A stretch of DNA of 64,000 bases, from contig JAHLJT010009419.1 in assembly GCA_031308135.1 (NCBI GenBank), forward strand, positions 68,624,550-68,688,549, in the 5' to 3' direction. Origin of the DNA: Acheta domesticus. Lineage: Eukaryota > Arthropoda > Insecta > Orthoptera > Gryllidae. The notes beneath the pieces are model-generated. The model worked only from the letters and a program-made list of their open reading frames with translations, searched no databases and had not been told where the DNA came from. The position numbers and the translations under genes were made by a program. This document shows positions 25,831-38,250 of this stretch, piece after piece (the stretch's first letter is position 1; every line of letters starts with the position of its first letter).

Positions 25831-26757
25831 CCTCGTTAGGGAAACGAGCTCACAAAGATTCTATCTTGCCCCTTTTGACTTTCATGGTTCTCTTTTTTAA
25901 TGTAAATTTTTATGATTGCTGTTACATTTCCTGATATTATTTCATTGGGTAGACCAAACATACTATAGGCACAATATTTCGAAATCCTCCTGGAAAGGAA
26001 ACAAATTGCCATGTAAAGGTTTCTTCAGTCCATCTTTTGGGCAGGTCTTTTAAAATCTAACCGCACAAAAAAGAGAGAAATAAAATGTTACAATCTACGT
26101 CAATAAGCAAACCCAGAAAACAAACAAAAAATGTAGCAATTACTACACTTGGGCGCTAAAGTATTTTCATTGACACACTCTTATTTTAACACCAGCATTA
26201 CTCCGGTACTAGGCCTGATTCGCCTACCGTTTTTTTTTATTGGTTTCAATTTTTTTAAATTTCAAAGCCATCAGTATTGTTTATGATGTTTACGATCAAA
26301 ATATTAGGTAGTTTGGCAATGTTAGAACTCGAGTTATTACAGCGTTTTTGATTCTGCATAAAAAATCGGTTTTACTGGAAACGTAAAAATTCAGAACAAA
26401 TCCGTATTACTAATTTCCAATGAGCACAGAAATAAAAAAAATATTCAGCCTCCGGCCATATGAGAGGTGTTTTACAATTTTGTATCAATTTATTTGATAC
26501 AAAATACGACTGTAACGATCACCTTTGTGTAGAGTGCATCATATATTCAATTCTCCGTTACTCAATTCTCCGTGCTTTCATTTTTAACCCTCTTGATCGT
26601 CTGATGAGAAGTCCTTCTTTCACAGTCACGTCATGTTTTACACTGGTGGAGGTCACGTCTGGTGTGCTTCTGGGAGAAGGTGCTGGCGGTCTGTTCAGGG
26701 AATTTCTATAATTTAGTGCTTTCTATACCGGTATATAAAAGACGTAATATGACTGCA

Positions 26758-26905
26758 ACTAGTGGTGCTACTAATAATGCAACTAGTGGTGCTACAGAAT
26801 GGCACAGACTTTCCCGTATTAATTTTCTATTACCTTTGGTCTCGGTTAGCTAATCGAACTTGCTACATTTTCTTACCCGTTGCCATCTATTGCCGCCCAC
26901 ACTAC
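26758..26905 (-). mobile_element. Family H 3' module with duplicated terminus
   Basis: On the - strand this is the roughly 120-bp 3' module (GGCGG...GATGGCA...GTAGCACCACTAGT). The terminus occurs twice, ending at 26782 and again at 26758, each followed by T on the element strand (A on the + strand). Confidence 0.75.
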
Positions 26906-28540
26906 ATTTTTCCCGTATACGTACGAATACACGGAGTAATATACGTAGTATAGGGAAAGTTATGTAATGCTGAGCGAAAAAATGGCCAATTTTCGCCAGA
27001 AAAAAAAATCGTTGCGGGCCGCTGATAACGAAAAAGTGGATAAAACCAGTTGCTAAATTAAGAAAAAATCCCCTAACACGTGGTGTAGCCAGAACCCCTC
27101 TTTTGTGGGTTCTTGATACCGAAAAACCAATTGAAAGGAAAAACGTCCGTCTGTCTGTCCGTCCGTCTCTGAACACTGCTAGCGCCTAAACCATACGTAC
27201 GATTTCTTCCAAAATGGATATTCCCCGATCGATCTGGTTCTAGACGAAGCTTCGAGATTTTGAAAACAATTCTGTAAAATTTGGGGGTACTTACATGAAG
27301 CCCTCCGGATATTTTCAAAATTGTCTCAAAAACGACTCCAAATTTTTCTTTACATTTCCTGTAAGAATAGACTAAAACACATTTATTAAGGTGGCATAGG
27401 TCCGATTTTCACGGATAACTCTGAATTTTCAAAAATTGAAAAGTTTAAAATTTGTTCGGCGTCTTTCTGGAACTACAAAACTGGAACTAAGATAGAGATT
27501 TTTCTTTTAAATAGAATTTGTTGTCTAAAGTGAGTTCTTTCATTAAGGTCATATATATTTTTTTGAATAGTTTAGTAGTTTTCGCGCAATATTGCGTAAA
27601 ATATGTGCAATTTTAAATAATTACAAAAACAAGATTTTCTCAAACACGGCTCCAAATTTTTCTTTAAACTTTTGATAGGTATAGTGCCTAATGTACTTTA
27701 TGATATGACAAAACGCCATATTGCTGTATTCTTTTGTTTTTTCAAAAATTGCAAAAATGTATTTTTTTACTTGTCTCTCACGTCGTTAATATTTACATTT
27801 CCCTTGATTTGTTGACATTAATATATATTAAGAAGTAAATGAGCTTTAAATAATGTCAAGTAAAGTTTCTCGAAAACTCAACCTTTTTCTGTGAAAAGTA
27901 GCTCAAAATTCCGCATTTTTAGAAATGCTCAAACGCCATTTTCTCGTATATGGCTGCAAATTTTTTCTTGAAACTTTTGTAGCTGATAGTGCTAATTACA
28001 CTCTTTAATATGACGTAAAGTTCATGGTATTTGGTTAATATGACGTAAAGTTCATGGTAAAGTGGTGGTATTTATTTTTTTCAAAAATTAAATAAATGTA
28101 ATTTGTTTGAAAGATCTCTCACGCCTTTAACATGCATATTCCCAGCAATTTGTAAAGCTTATTATATTTGTGAGTGTGAGTGCTTCAAATAACTTCAATA
28201 AAGTATTTTGGAAACTCAAAAATTTTCTGTGAAAATGAGATTCAAATTTCGAATTTTTAGTAGTGCTAAAACGCAATTTTCTTTAAAACGACACGTAATT
28301 TTTAAAAGAAAATTTCGATCTAGGACTAGATTTTTGTGTTCTTTAATATTCTGAAATTAATATTTCTGTTCTACCAATAGCAAACTGCAAAATTAAGAAA
28401 ATAAAAAAAAATATACTTTTGGCGGTGATAGATGGCAGCTGGCAAGAAAGAGAATGTGGCAATTCCAAATAGCTAGCGAAGACCCAAAGAGATAGAAAAC
28501 TAATACGGGAAAGTCTTTGCCATTTTGTAGCACCACTAGT
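26906..28540 (+). mobile_element. Family H near full-length copy
   Basis: The 5' side reads TTTTTCCCGTATACGTACG, then GTATAGGGAAAGTTATGTAA. It contains GAAAAAGTGGATAAAACCAG, CACGTGGTGTAGCCAGAA and a GTCCGTCTGTCTGTCCGTCC tract (about 27145-27166). It ends with the 120-bp 3' module (28421-28540) and CTAGT followed by T. There is no long open frame, so it is non-autonomous. Confidence 0.78.
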
Positions 28541-28550
28541 TTCATATTTT

Positions 28551-30017
28551 ATTATTTTTTTCGGTTTCCTAATACTAGAACGAAAATATTATTTTAAGAA
28601 TACTAAAGAACAGTCCTAAAGTGAACATTTTCTTTGAAAAAATTGGAGCGGTAATTAAGAAAATGTTTAGGCGTGACTGTAAATGCCAAATTTGAAGCTC
28701 TTTTTCACAGAACATTTTTGAGTTCTCGAAAAGCTTCATTTAAAGTCCTTTAAAGCATTTTAACTTACAAATACAACAATGTTTACAAATTGCTAGAAAT
28801 ATGCATATTAACAGTACGGGAGAACGTTCAAAAAAATGTAATTTGTGTAATGTTGTAAAAACGACACAAAAAAAACTAAATAAACTTAACATCACATTAA
28901 AGAGTGCAAATAGCACTATCTGTTCTAGAAGTTTGAAGAAAACATTTGGAACCATTTTTGAGAAAATGGGGTTTCAGCGTTTCAGAAAATTCGGAATTTT
29001 GAGCTGGTTTGCACACAAAATGGTTGAGTTTTCGAGAAACTTTATATGACTTTACTTAAATCACATACACTCATTAATATAATAATGTAAACAAATCGCC
29101 GTTAATGTAAATAGAACCGACGTGAGAGACATGTCAAAAATTATGCAATTTTGTACTTTTTCAAAAACAAAAGAATAGAGCAATATGGCGTTGATGTCTT
29201 CTCTTAGAGTACACTTAGCACTACCCCTACGAAAAATTTAAAAAAACAAATTTGAAGCCGTTTTTGACAAAATCTTGTTTTTGTATTTTTTTTAAAAATT
29301 GCAAATATTGCAGGCAATATTGCGCGAAAACTACTAAAATTTTCAAAGAAATGTACACGACCTTAATGATAGAAATTACTTTGGAGAACGAATTTTATTT
29401 GGAGGAAAAATCTCTATCTTCAATTTTGTACTTGTAGGAAGAAGACGAAAAAAATGTCAAACTTTCGCAAGTCTCAAAAATTCAGAGTTAACAGTGAAAA
29501 TCGGACGTACGCCATCTTCGTAAGTTTTACTCCATCCTTACAATAAATTTAAAGAAAAAAAGTGGAACGGTTTTTGAGAAAATTTTGAAAATGTCGAGTG
29601 GGCTTCATGTAGAGTATCCCGATATTTTGAAGAATGTTTTTTAAAATCTGAAAGCTTTGACCAGAGCCAGATGGACAGGGGTTTCTTCAATTTGGAAAAT
29701 ATCCTTGGAGAGGTTTAGGCGCTAGTGGTGTTCATAGACGGACGGACAGACAGAGATAGACAGACGGACGTTTGCCTTTGAATTGGTTTTTTCGGTATCA
29801 AGGACTTATGAATCGGGGATTCTGGCTACACCACGTGTTACGGGATTTTTTTCATAATTTAGAAACTGGTTTTATCCACTTTTTAGTTGTCAGGGCCCGG
29901 CAATGAATTGTTTTCTGCCGAAAATTCGTCGCATTTTCGCACAACATTACATAACTTTCCCTATACCATGTATATTACTCCCGTATATACGTATCTATAC
30001 GGGAAAATAAAAAGTGA
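28551..30017 (-). mobile_element. Family H copy lacking its 3' module, tail to tail with the previous one
   Basis: It matches the reverse complement of 26906-28410 along its whole length. The 5' end is at about 30017 (TTTTTATTTTCCCGTATAG on the - strand) and the GTCY tract at about 29736-29772. It stops next to the 3' end of the neighbour, so the two form an inverted repeat with arms of about 1.45 kb and an asymmetric loop of about 130 bp. Confidence 0.75.
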
Positions 30018-30120
30018 ACAAAGCAAACTAACTTTAATAAAAATTGTATATTAATTGATGAATCAATTTATTATTTTAACAAACGTATCTAATTCAATAG
30101 AATGAAAATTTAAGTTCCGT

Positions 30121-30131
30121 CCCCCCCCCCC
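30121..30131. repeat. poly-C run
   Basis: Eleven consecutive C. Confidence 0.95.
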
Positions 30132-30379
30132 GTTTCATTACGCACGGGACCAGTCTTGCCTTGATATTAATTTTGAGGCTAATTTGGAAGCCTCATATCC
30201 CTAAGCTCTGTGAGGAAAAGATTTATGATATGGATTATATTATGGATTATGTAGAAACCGATATTAAATTTCGCCCCAAAACCGAAAATAACGATACTTT
30301 TCTGATGTACGGACAAGACTTCGCGCAGTGAGGTTTTCACCTCAGACTTCTCCGATACAAGTTGGTTCACAATATATTA

Positions 30380-30960
30380 TTACTTTCTCGCTACAACTTA
30401 CACGATAGAGAGACATTTATGTAAAGCGGGGTGAAAAACGGCGAATTTTTGGCAGACAATCTCTTATTACAGAGCCCTGAAAAGTGGATAAAACCAGATG
30501 CTAAATTTTCAAAAATTCTCCAACGCGTGGTGCAGCCAGAATTCATGTTTTGTGGGTCCTTGATACCGAAAAATCGATCGACGGCAAAACGTCTTTCAGT
30601 CAGTCAGTCCGTCCGTCCGTCCGTCCGTCCATCTGTAAACAACGCTAGTGGTAAAAACGTTCTGCCGATTTTGCCCAAAATTGATATTCCCCAATTGACC
30701 TGCCTAATAATGCGGCTGCTTGAATTTCAATACGATATTTTAGTTTTCGGGGGTACTTTATGTAAAGCCCCAGGGGCATTTTCAAAATTTTGAAAAAAAA
30801 ATACTCCAACGTCTTTGATGAAACTTTGCCAATGGATATTGTGAAGGACATTTAAGAGAATAGAGCAGGTCTCATTTTCGTTGAAAACCCTGATTTTCTG
30901 AAAATTGAAAAAATTCAAAATATTTTCGGCTTCTTCTTACAACTACAATTATAAATAAAA
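30380..30960 (+). mobile_element. Family H copy, 3'-truncated
   Basis: The 5' side resembles the group (TTACTTTCTCG...GAAAAACGGCGAA). A perfect (GTCC)n run lies at about 30607-30630. The interior belongs to the same subgroup as 2.0-2.6 kb (AAGAGAATAGAGCAGGTCTC block). No 3' module was found. Confidence 0.65.
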
Positions 30961-30984
30961 ACAGTTTTTTTTACTGTTTTGCAC

Positions 30985-31345
30985 TTACTAACATAAGAAG
31001 AGAAAGTATTGTAATCGTGATAAGGAAAAAGTGGATAAATTTAGTTGCTAAATATAGAAAAAAATTCCTCTTACACGTGGAGTAGGCCAGAATCCATATT
31101 GTGTGCGCCCTTCACAACGATTCAAAATCGATTGACGGCAAAATGTGTGTCCGTCTGTGCACAACGCTACCGCATGAAACGTTCAGCCGATTTTCTCCGA
31201 AATTGATATTCCCCAATCGTTCTAGCTGATGTCACGGCCCCTGGGATTTGAAACCGATATTTTAATTTTGAGGGGGTACGTAACATAAATCCCCTCGGAC
31301 ATTTCCCAAAGTTTCAAATAAATGGCTCCAAATTTTTCCAACGTG
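30985..31345 (+). mobile_element. Family H copy, fragment
   Basis: AGAGAAAGTATTGTAATCGT is nearly the same as the start at 1965-1985, followed by GTGGATAAATTTAGTTGC, a degenerate CACGTGG block and a short GTGTGTCCGTCTGTG tract. It ends within the interior. Confidence 0.6.
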
Positions 31346-31827
31346 TATTCCAATCGCATATTAAGTAAGATTGCTTTGAAATATAAAATAACTGAATAAA
31401 GTATGAGCATTTTGATTATTTTGAGCAGTTGATAACTAATGAAAGACAAATTTAATAGAATTATGTAAGTTGATTCCTTTGTATCTCTTTTATTACACCA
31501 ATACTCTTCATCAAAATACTTGTTTCAAGGTTACTCGTGTTTAAAGCAATTGATGCATTTTTTATTGTTTTTGTATCTGAATGTTCATTACACGTAAATA
31601 ACAAACACGTACTGCATTTTGTTCTACTCTTTCCGTATCTGTTTCTGATAATTATTTAGGAATAAAAATTGGTGACCCAGAATGCCAAGCGGGGTTCAAA
31701 AGTACCCCAGTGCTTGCTTTTAAGAAGAAAACATAAAACACCTTAAACAATACATAATTATCAACGGAAGTATTTCGGACAATGTAACCAAATTCAATAT
31801 CACAAATAAGAAAAACGTACAAAAGTA

Positions 31828-33370
31828 ACTTGTGGTGCTACAGAATGGCACAGACTCTCTCGTATTAGTTTTCTATTTCCTTTGGTCTCGGCTAGCTATT
31901 CGGACTTGACACATACTCTTCCCAGCCGCCATCTATCGCCGCCCAATGTACATTTTTTTGACATTTTCTTAATTTTTCGGTTTCCTAGTACTAGAACAAA
32001 ATATTATTTAAAGAATATTGAGAAGCAATAAACCCTTATCCTAAATGGCAATTTTCGTTGAAAAAATTGGAGCCGTTTTTAAGAAAATGGCGTTTAATAG
32101 GCACTAAAAAATGCGGAATTGGGATAAATGCGAAATCGGAAGCTTTTTCACAGAAGGTTTTTGAGTTTTCGAAAAATTTCATTTGAAGTTATTTAAAGCA
32201 CTTTAATTTACAAATACAATCGTGTTTACAAATTCTTGGAAATATGCATATTAACGGTAGAAGATAATTTAAATAATATTACATTTGTGTAATTTTTGAA
32301 AAAACGAAAAAATACCTCAAACTGAACTTTACGTCACATTGAAGAGTGCAAATAGCACTATCTGTTCGAAAAGTTTGAAGAAAAAATTTGGTGCCATTTT
32401 TGAGAAAATAGCGTTTGAACGTTTTCGAAAATTCGGAATTTTCAGTTAGTTTTCGCAGAAAAAGGTTGTTTTAGAAAAACTTTATAGGACATTATTTAAA
32501 GAAAACAAACTCATAAATATGATAATGTGAACAAATTGCCGCTAATGTAAATATTACCGACTTCAGAGAAGTCAAAAAATTACATTTTTGTATTTTTTCA
32601 AAAACTAAAGAATAGTGCAATGTGGCGTTTACGTCAGTCTCATAGAGTACATTTAGCACTATTCCTACGAACAGATTAAAGAAAAAAATTGGAGCCGTTT
32701 TTGAGAAAATCTTGTTTTTGGTCTTTTTAAAATTGCAAATATTTTGTGCAATATTACCAGAAAACTACTAAAATTTTCAATAAAACTGTGCATGGCCATA
32801 ATGAAAGAACTCACTTTGGAGAACAAATTTTATTTAAAGGAAAAATCTCTATCTTTAATTCTATAGTTGTATGAAGAGCCCGAAATATTCAAACTTTTGA
32901 AATTATCGAAAATTCAGAGTTAACCGTGAAAATCGGACCTACGCCATGTGAATAGTATTTTACTCTATTATTTCAAGAAATTGAGAAAATTTTGAAAATG
33001 TCCGGGAGACTTCATGATAAGTACCTCCAAGTTTTCGAGAATGTTTTTCAAAATCGCGGATTTCAGATCGGCCGAGGAATATTCATTTTGGAAGAAATCG
33101 TACTTATGCTTTCGACGCTACGGTTGTTCACAGACAGACAGACAGGCGAACGGATGTTTTGATTTCAATCGGTTTTTTCTGTATCAAGGACCCACAAAAC
33201 AGGGAGTCTGGGTACACCACGTGTTAGGGGATATTTTTTCCACATTTAGCAACTGGATTTATCCACGTTTTCGTACCAGGGCCCTGTAATAAGAGTTTCC
33301 TGCTGAAATTTCGCCGTTTTTCGCGCAGCATTACATAACTACTTCTCTACTGCGTAAGCGGTTGCGAGGA
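31828..33370 (-). mobile_element. Family H near full-length copy
   Basis: The 3' terminus is at 31828 (GTAGCACCACAAGT on the - strand, followed by T), then the 3' module up to about 31950, the interior, the GACAGACAGACAGG tract at about 33132-33146 and a 5' side TAATGCTGCGCGAAAAACGG near 33310-33335. Total about 1.5 kb. Confidence 0.72.
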
Positions 33371-34005
33371 AGTATAATGGGATAGACACTTAGAATATAG
33401 TGTTGCGTTCAGTGATTTATATCAATTTCGCCTTGGAGCTATTGATTCTCGTCTTGGTGTTCTGTTTCGTTCCAACATACAGCATACACCATTAGCTACA
33501 TCACCACGTACCATCTTCTATCATGTATGCGTCAAAAAACTTCATGAGGAAATTGTAAAATCCCTTCTACGATAGGGATTCCCTCCTAACATTAATATAT
33601 TTACATTGACTTGGGCAAATACATCCAGAAGTTCTTCTTTCCCGCTTTGCTGTCTTTCGGTTGAGTAAGAATAATAAGCTGTTTCAGTTAGACGATACCC
33701 ATTCATTATCTACATTTACTACCAAATAGGCTCTTCGATTTTTTCATTAACTTTCTTACCTAGCTCAATCACCAAATCTTGCTGTTTTGAGCACACATTT
33801 TACTTCGTTTGACTTCTTCTTGCCTCCACCAGCATTAACAATTATTGTCCAGCTAACAATGATTGTGCACTTTGTTTGAAATTCCATTCCGCTTATCGAT
33901 ATTCATCTCCTTTATGATCATTTCCAAACAATACTTGCCTAAGACGGCACATCTAGTTCTCAGAAGATCTAAAAAGACCTTTGAACCAGTTTTTGCGGAA
34001 AAATT

Positions 34006-34105
34006 TTCCTTATGTTCATATTACTCAAGTATTACGTAAGTACATGTTTGGTGTTGTACTTTCCTTATGTTCATATTACTTAAGTACATGTTTGGTGTTG
34101 TACTT
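34006..34105. repeat. imperfect tandem duplication (55 + 45 bp)
   Basis: TTCCTTATGTTCATATTACT...GTACATGTTTGGTGTTGTACT occurs twice in a row. The second copy lacks about 10 bp in the middle. Confidence 0.9.
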
Positions 34106-34487
34106 GGTAAATCCGTGAATAACATTTGAATCCTTTGAATAGAGTTTTTAATCTGTTTTTAAAAAATGTCCTCTGGATATTTTAAAACAAACATTAGCTA
34201 ATACCAGCAAAGAGTAATTGAAAGATATATTGATTTACCTACTAATTGTAAAAAATGTTAATATTATTTGTTAAAATTTTAAAAGCCATCAAAATTAAAT
34301 GTACATCCAATCTTCATGATTTCTGCGGAATGATCTGCACAAAATTCTTTTTTGCTGATTGGGAATATTCACGCTTAGATTATAGACTGCATAAGGTACT
34401 CATATTTTTTCGCCCCCTTATTTATAGAATTTGTTTTAAAATTTCATTCAACATTTCGTACGCTGATAGAGAATCTCGCTGTTGCAG

Positions 34488-34577
34488 GGATTCATCAAGA
34501 TCTACAAGCAGTTCTTCCCCCAGGGAGACCCCTCCAAATTTGCGTCACTCGTCTTCAGGGTGTTCGACGAAAACAAT
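34488..34577 (+). CDS. Frq: frequenin (NCS-1) internal coding exon, residues 47-76
   Basis: A 90-nt exon in phase 0 at both ends, bounded by GTTGCAG and GTAAGT. It encodes 30 residues starting [15 protein letters not shown] and ending FRVFDENN. It covers helix F of EF-hand 1, the linker and helix E of EF-hand 2, plus the first four loop positions of EF-2, including Asp73 and Asn75 as calcium ligands in positions 1 and 3. The downstream intron therefore cuts the EF-2 loop between residues 76 and 77, and the fifth ligand, Asp77, opens the next exon. Length and wording match the insect protein with no gap, stop or frameshift. The exon is symmetrical (0-0) and a multiple of three. A long pyrimidine-rich minisatellite begins about 340 bp after its donor. 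Confidence 0.96.
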
Positions 34578-34914
34578 GTAAGTAACTGATTTGTATGTTG
34601 GAATAAACAATTATCTACGTATATTGTTAATTTTAAGAAATCATAACGAAATCCAGATAACTGTTATTACAACAAAAGTGTTATAATATTTCATGGCCTC
34701 CTATAAAGTAGTATCAACGTCAGTTTCGTAATATGCTGTGCTGTTAGGAGAGCCGAACGGGTTGTACTAAATCTCCAAAATGGCAGCGTTGATGGCTGTC
34801 TGTCAGTACTGTCATCATCTGAATCAAGGGTTTCAACCTGAACGGCGATATTCAAAGGGAGAGATATTCAAAATGAATTGTCCTGCAGGATTGATACTTA
34901 ATTTATTTTTTCTT

Positions 34915-37330
34915 CACACCCCCTTCCCATTCCTCATGTTCCATCCACTCCTTCACGATCCCTCCCTCCCGATTCCCTCATTCCCTCTCCCTATCTCATG
35001 CACATCGTCCCCATCCCTCATGCCCCTCTCCCTTCCTTACACCCCGTATCTTCCCTCACGCCTTCTCCCTATCTCATGACCCCTTCTCAATCCCTTATGT
35101 CCCTCCCTTTTCCTTTCGCTCCCTTATATTTCCTCACGACCATTTCTTTTCTCTCGCACCCTCCCAATCCATCACGACCCTTCCCCTCTCACGGTCCCTT
35201 CTTTTCCCTCACGCCCACTCCTTATCTCTCGCAACCACTCTCCATCCCTCATGTCCTTCCTCCTCCGTCATATCTATTTATATTCCATCACTCTTTCGCG
35301 CAATCTCTTATGTCCCTCCCCTTCCTCACGCTCCCTCAGGCACAGTCCCTAACACTCGCATACCCTTTCCTCATGTCCCTCCCCTCCTCCATGCTCCTTC
35401 ATATTCCCCCTCGCCGACTCCCTATTTCTTGCACCCTCTCCACATCCCTCAAAACTCTCGCACACACGTTTCTCATGTCCCTCCCCTTCCCTCATCCTCC
35501 CATATATTACCTAACTCCTTATCCCTATTTATCGCACGCTCTCCCAATCCCTTAGGTCCACCCCTCCGTTATATTCTCTCACGCCCACTCCCTATCTCTC
35601 GCAAACTCCCAATAACGTTTATCTCTCCTCATTACTCATCTACATTATATTCCCTCACTCCCACTCCCTGTTTCTCACAAACTGTCCCCATCATTTATGC
35701 CTTCCATACCCTTCACGCCGCCTTGCATTCCCTCACGTCTTTTCTCTATCTCTCGAACCCCCTCCCAAACCCTTATGTCTCTACCCCTCCTCGTTCTCCC
35801 TTACATTCTCACACGCACACTTCTAATATCTCGCGCCCCATCCCTATCCCCCATGCACCTCCCCCGCCCTCATGCCCCCTTATATTTCAGCACGCCTTCT
35901 CCCCTATTTCCCGCACGCTCAGTCCAATCTATTGTCCTCCTTCTTTCCCCACGCTCCCTTATATTCCCCCACACCCACTCTCTCTCTTTCCCACCCTCTC
36001 TCTAGTCGTCATGATCCTCCCCTCCCTCACGCACCCTTATATTCCTTCACGTCCACTCCCTGCCTCCAAACCCTCTCCCCACCCGTCATGAACACCCCCT
36101 TCTACCTTATATTATCTCACGCCGACTCACTGTCGCTCACACCCTCTCTCCATCCCTCATTTCCCTATCCCTCCCTCACTCTCCCTTACATTCCCTCATG
36201 CCTACTCCCTAATCTCCCCATTCTTCATGTCCCTATGCCGTCCCTCACGCCCCCTTTTATTCCTTCACGCCCAATCTGCATCACCCTTCCTCGCTTCTCC
36301 TCATTCACCCTGATCTACCTTCCCCTTGCCACTTTGGTTCACGCTTTCGCATTAATGTCCTTGCCTTTCTCACGCCCATTTATGTTCCCTTATGTCCACT
36401 CCCTATCTCTAGCCTTCCACCCCACCCTCCCCAACGACCATGTCTCGCCTCGTCCCTCACGCCCATTCGATATCTTTGGTCTCCCTTCCCATCTCTCATG
36501 ACCCTCCTTCTTCTTCCCACCCCCTTATATTCCTCTATGTCCACTCCTCGTATCTCACGCCCACGCCTCACCCCTATCACTCTCTACCTTCCCTCTACCC
36601 CACGCTCCCCATCTACCATGCCTCGCCTCGTCCCTCGCGCCCATTCGCTATCTTTCACCTTCTCTCCCATCTCTCATGACCTTCCTTCTTCCTCTCACCT
36701 CCTTATATTCTTTTACAACCACTCCTCATCTCTCATGCCCACTCATCTCATCTCTCACGCCCGCTCCTCAACTCTCGCGCCCACTCCTTATCTATCGCGC
36801 CCACTCCTCATCTCGCACGCCCATTCCTCATCTCCCACGCCCACTCTTCATCTCTAGTACTCCCTACTCTCCCCATCCTTCATGTTCCTCCCCGTCCCTC
36901 ACGTTCTCTTATATTCCCTCACACCCGATTCCTATCTCCCGCACCCCCTTCTCATCTATCATCTCCCTCCTTAACCGTCACGCTCCTTTCCATTCTCTCA
37001 CTCCATCTCCCTATCTCTCGCAGCGCCCTCCCCGTTCCGTTATGTCCCTTTCCTTCCCTCCCGTCCCGTTCGATTCCCACACGGCCCCTCCTTATTTCTC
37101 ACACCCTCTCCTCGTCCTTTCCGCCACATCCTCGACCCTCCTGTATCCAAGCCGATTCTCAAACGCTCTTTTCGGGTTTCAGATCTCATTTCATGCCGCC
37201 CCTTTTCCCTTAGTCCTATCTGTTTGTGCTTCCAATCAGTATCACCCTTTCTCCCTTCTCCCATTCTAACCTCATCTCTTTCCAACGAAGACCCTTTCTA
37301 CCTCCCCTTTCCACCTCCGTTCACGCCCAC
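34915..37330 (+). repeat. polypyrimidine minisatellite, about 2.4 kb, unit 70-80 bp
   Basis: The + strand is almost pure C/T with a diverged repeating unit of the type CTTATATTCCCTCACGCCCA CTCCCTATCTCTCGCACCC. Successive CACGCCCACTCCCTATCTC-like anchors at about 35580, 35657, 35727, 35813, 35891, 35970, 36048, 36119, 36197 and 36266 give spacings of 69-86 bp. Open frames of 185-220 codons (Pro/Ser/Leu/His/Tyr-rich) follow from the absence of purines and are not taken as genes. Confidence 0.85.
36729..36852 (+). repeat. 20-bp tandem subrepeat inside the minisatellite
   Basis: About six head-to-tail units of the TCTCGCGCCCACTCCTTATC kind, each 20 bp with a few changes. Confidence 0.85.
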
Positions 37331-37642
37331 GAATTTACTCCTTTGGTTTTAGTGCTTGTGATCTGCGTTGCGTTGGGCCTCGCAAGTGAGGAAGGGCAGG
37401 CGACCAACGAAATGCTTTGGCGATCTTATAGTTTACATGTAACGTCCTGACTGTAAAATTACTACCCTGTTGTTACCCAAGAGATGCAATATAGTCTGTA
37501 ACATCAAAAATTCGGTTGGGATAACTACAAGAGAAATATTGCTTTTACTAAATTGCAGCCTGTCAGTCCAAGTTTATGTAAGCAGAGCCTTCGAACATGA
37601 GTTTTATTTTCTACTACTACAGCACAACAATATCAACTATGC

Positions 37643-38250
37643 TTCTTTTACTTTCTCGTATAGGCCTACTGCGTACGTCTAAACGAAGTAATATACATAG
37701 TATACAGAAAGTTATGTAATTCTTTGGGAAAAACGACAATTGTGCGACAGAAAACTCGTATTGTGCCACACTGATACAGAAAAAGGTGACAGCTCCTGTC
37801 CTAAAATGTAGTGAATTACTCCTTCTAACACATTATGTAGTCAGATTTCAAAAATTGTGGGTCACTGATACCGAAAAAGTGTTGTTAACGCCACTAACGC
37901 CTAAACTATACATACGATTTTTCCAAACTGAATAAACTCTCGTCGATCTGACCTCACTCAAAACTGCGATTTTGAAAAGCATTCCATAATTTTTGGAAAT
38001 ATTTTTCACTGGGACATTTTCAATTTTTTTTCCAAAATTGCTCCAATATTCTCTTTAAATTTTTTTGTACGAATAGGGCAAAATATACACATAAGATGTC
38101 AATTTCTCGTTTTTTATTGTCAACTCTAAATTTTCAGAGTTTGAAGAAGTTTGAAATTTATTCACCTTTTTCCTTTAACTACAAAATTGAAGATAGAGAT
38201 TTTTGTTTCAAGTAATACTTTATCTCTAGAGTCAGTTTTTCATTGTTCTA
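37643..38250 (+). mobile_element. Family H copy, diverged, 3'-truncated
   Basis: It begins TCTTTTACTTTCTCGTATAG, then AGTATACAGAAAGTTATGTA. The ACACATTATGTAGTCAGA block is a mutated CACGTGGTGTAGCCAGA. The GTCY tract is lost. The interior matches 27.3-27.5 kb. Confidence 0.6.

Larger units (their letters stand above)
18784..34487 (+). other. frequenin intron, 15,704 bp
   Basis: GT-AG phase-0 intron between the exons coding residues 46 and 47. It carries microsatellites and a SINE tail near 20.3 kb, GC-rich islands at 20.44-20.57, 21.49-21.87, 22.06-22.38 and 25.49-25.83 kb, and a run of Family H elements from 26.7 to 33.4 kb. I see nothing notable in 18.88-20.28, 22.4-25.4, 25.9-26.7 and 33.4-34.0 kb. 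Confidence 0.92.

Noticed and set aside
34998..37269. Four overlapping open frames of 185-220 codons (+)
   Set aside because: They lie in different frames of one pyrimidine-rich tandem array; lack of purines removes stops. The translations are Pro/Ser/Leu-rich without a domain.
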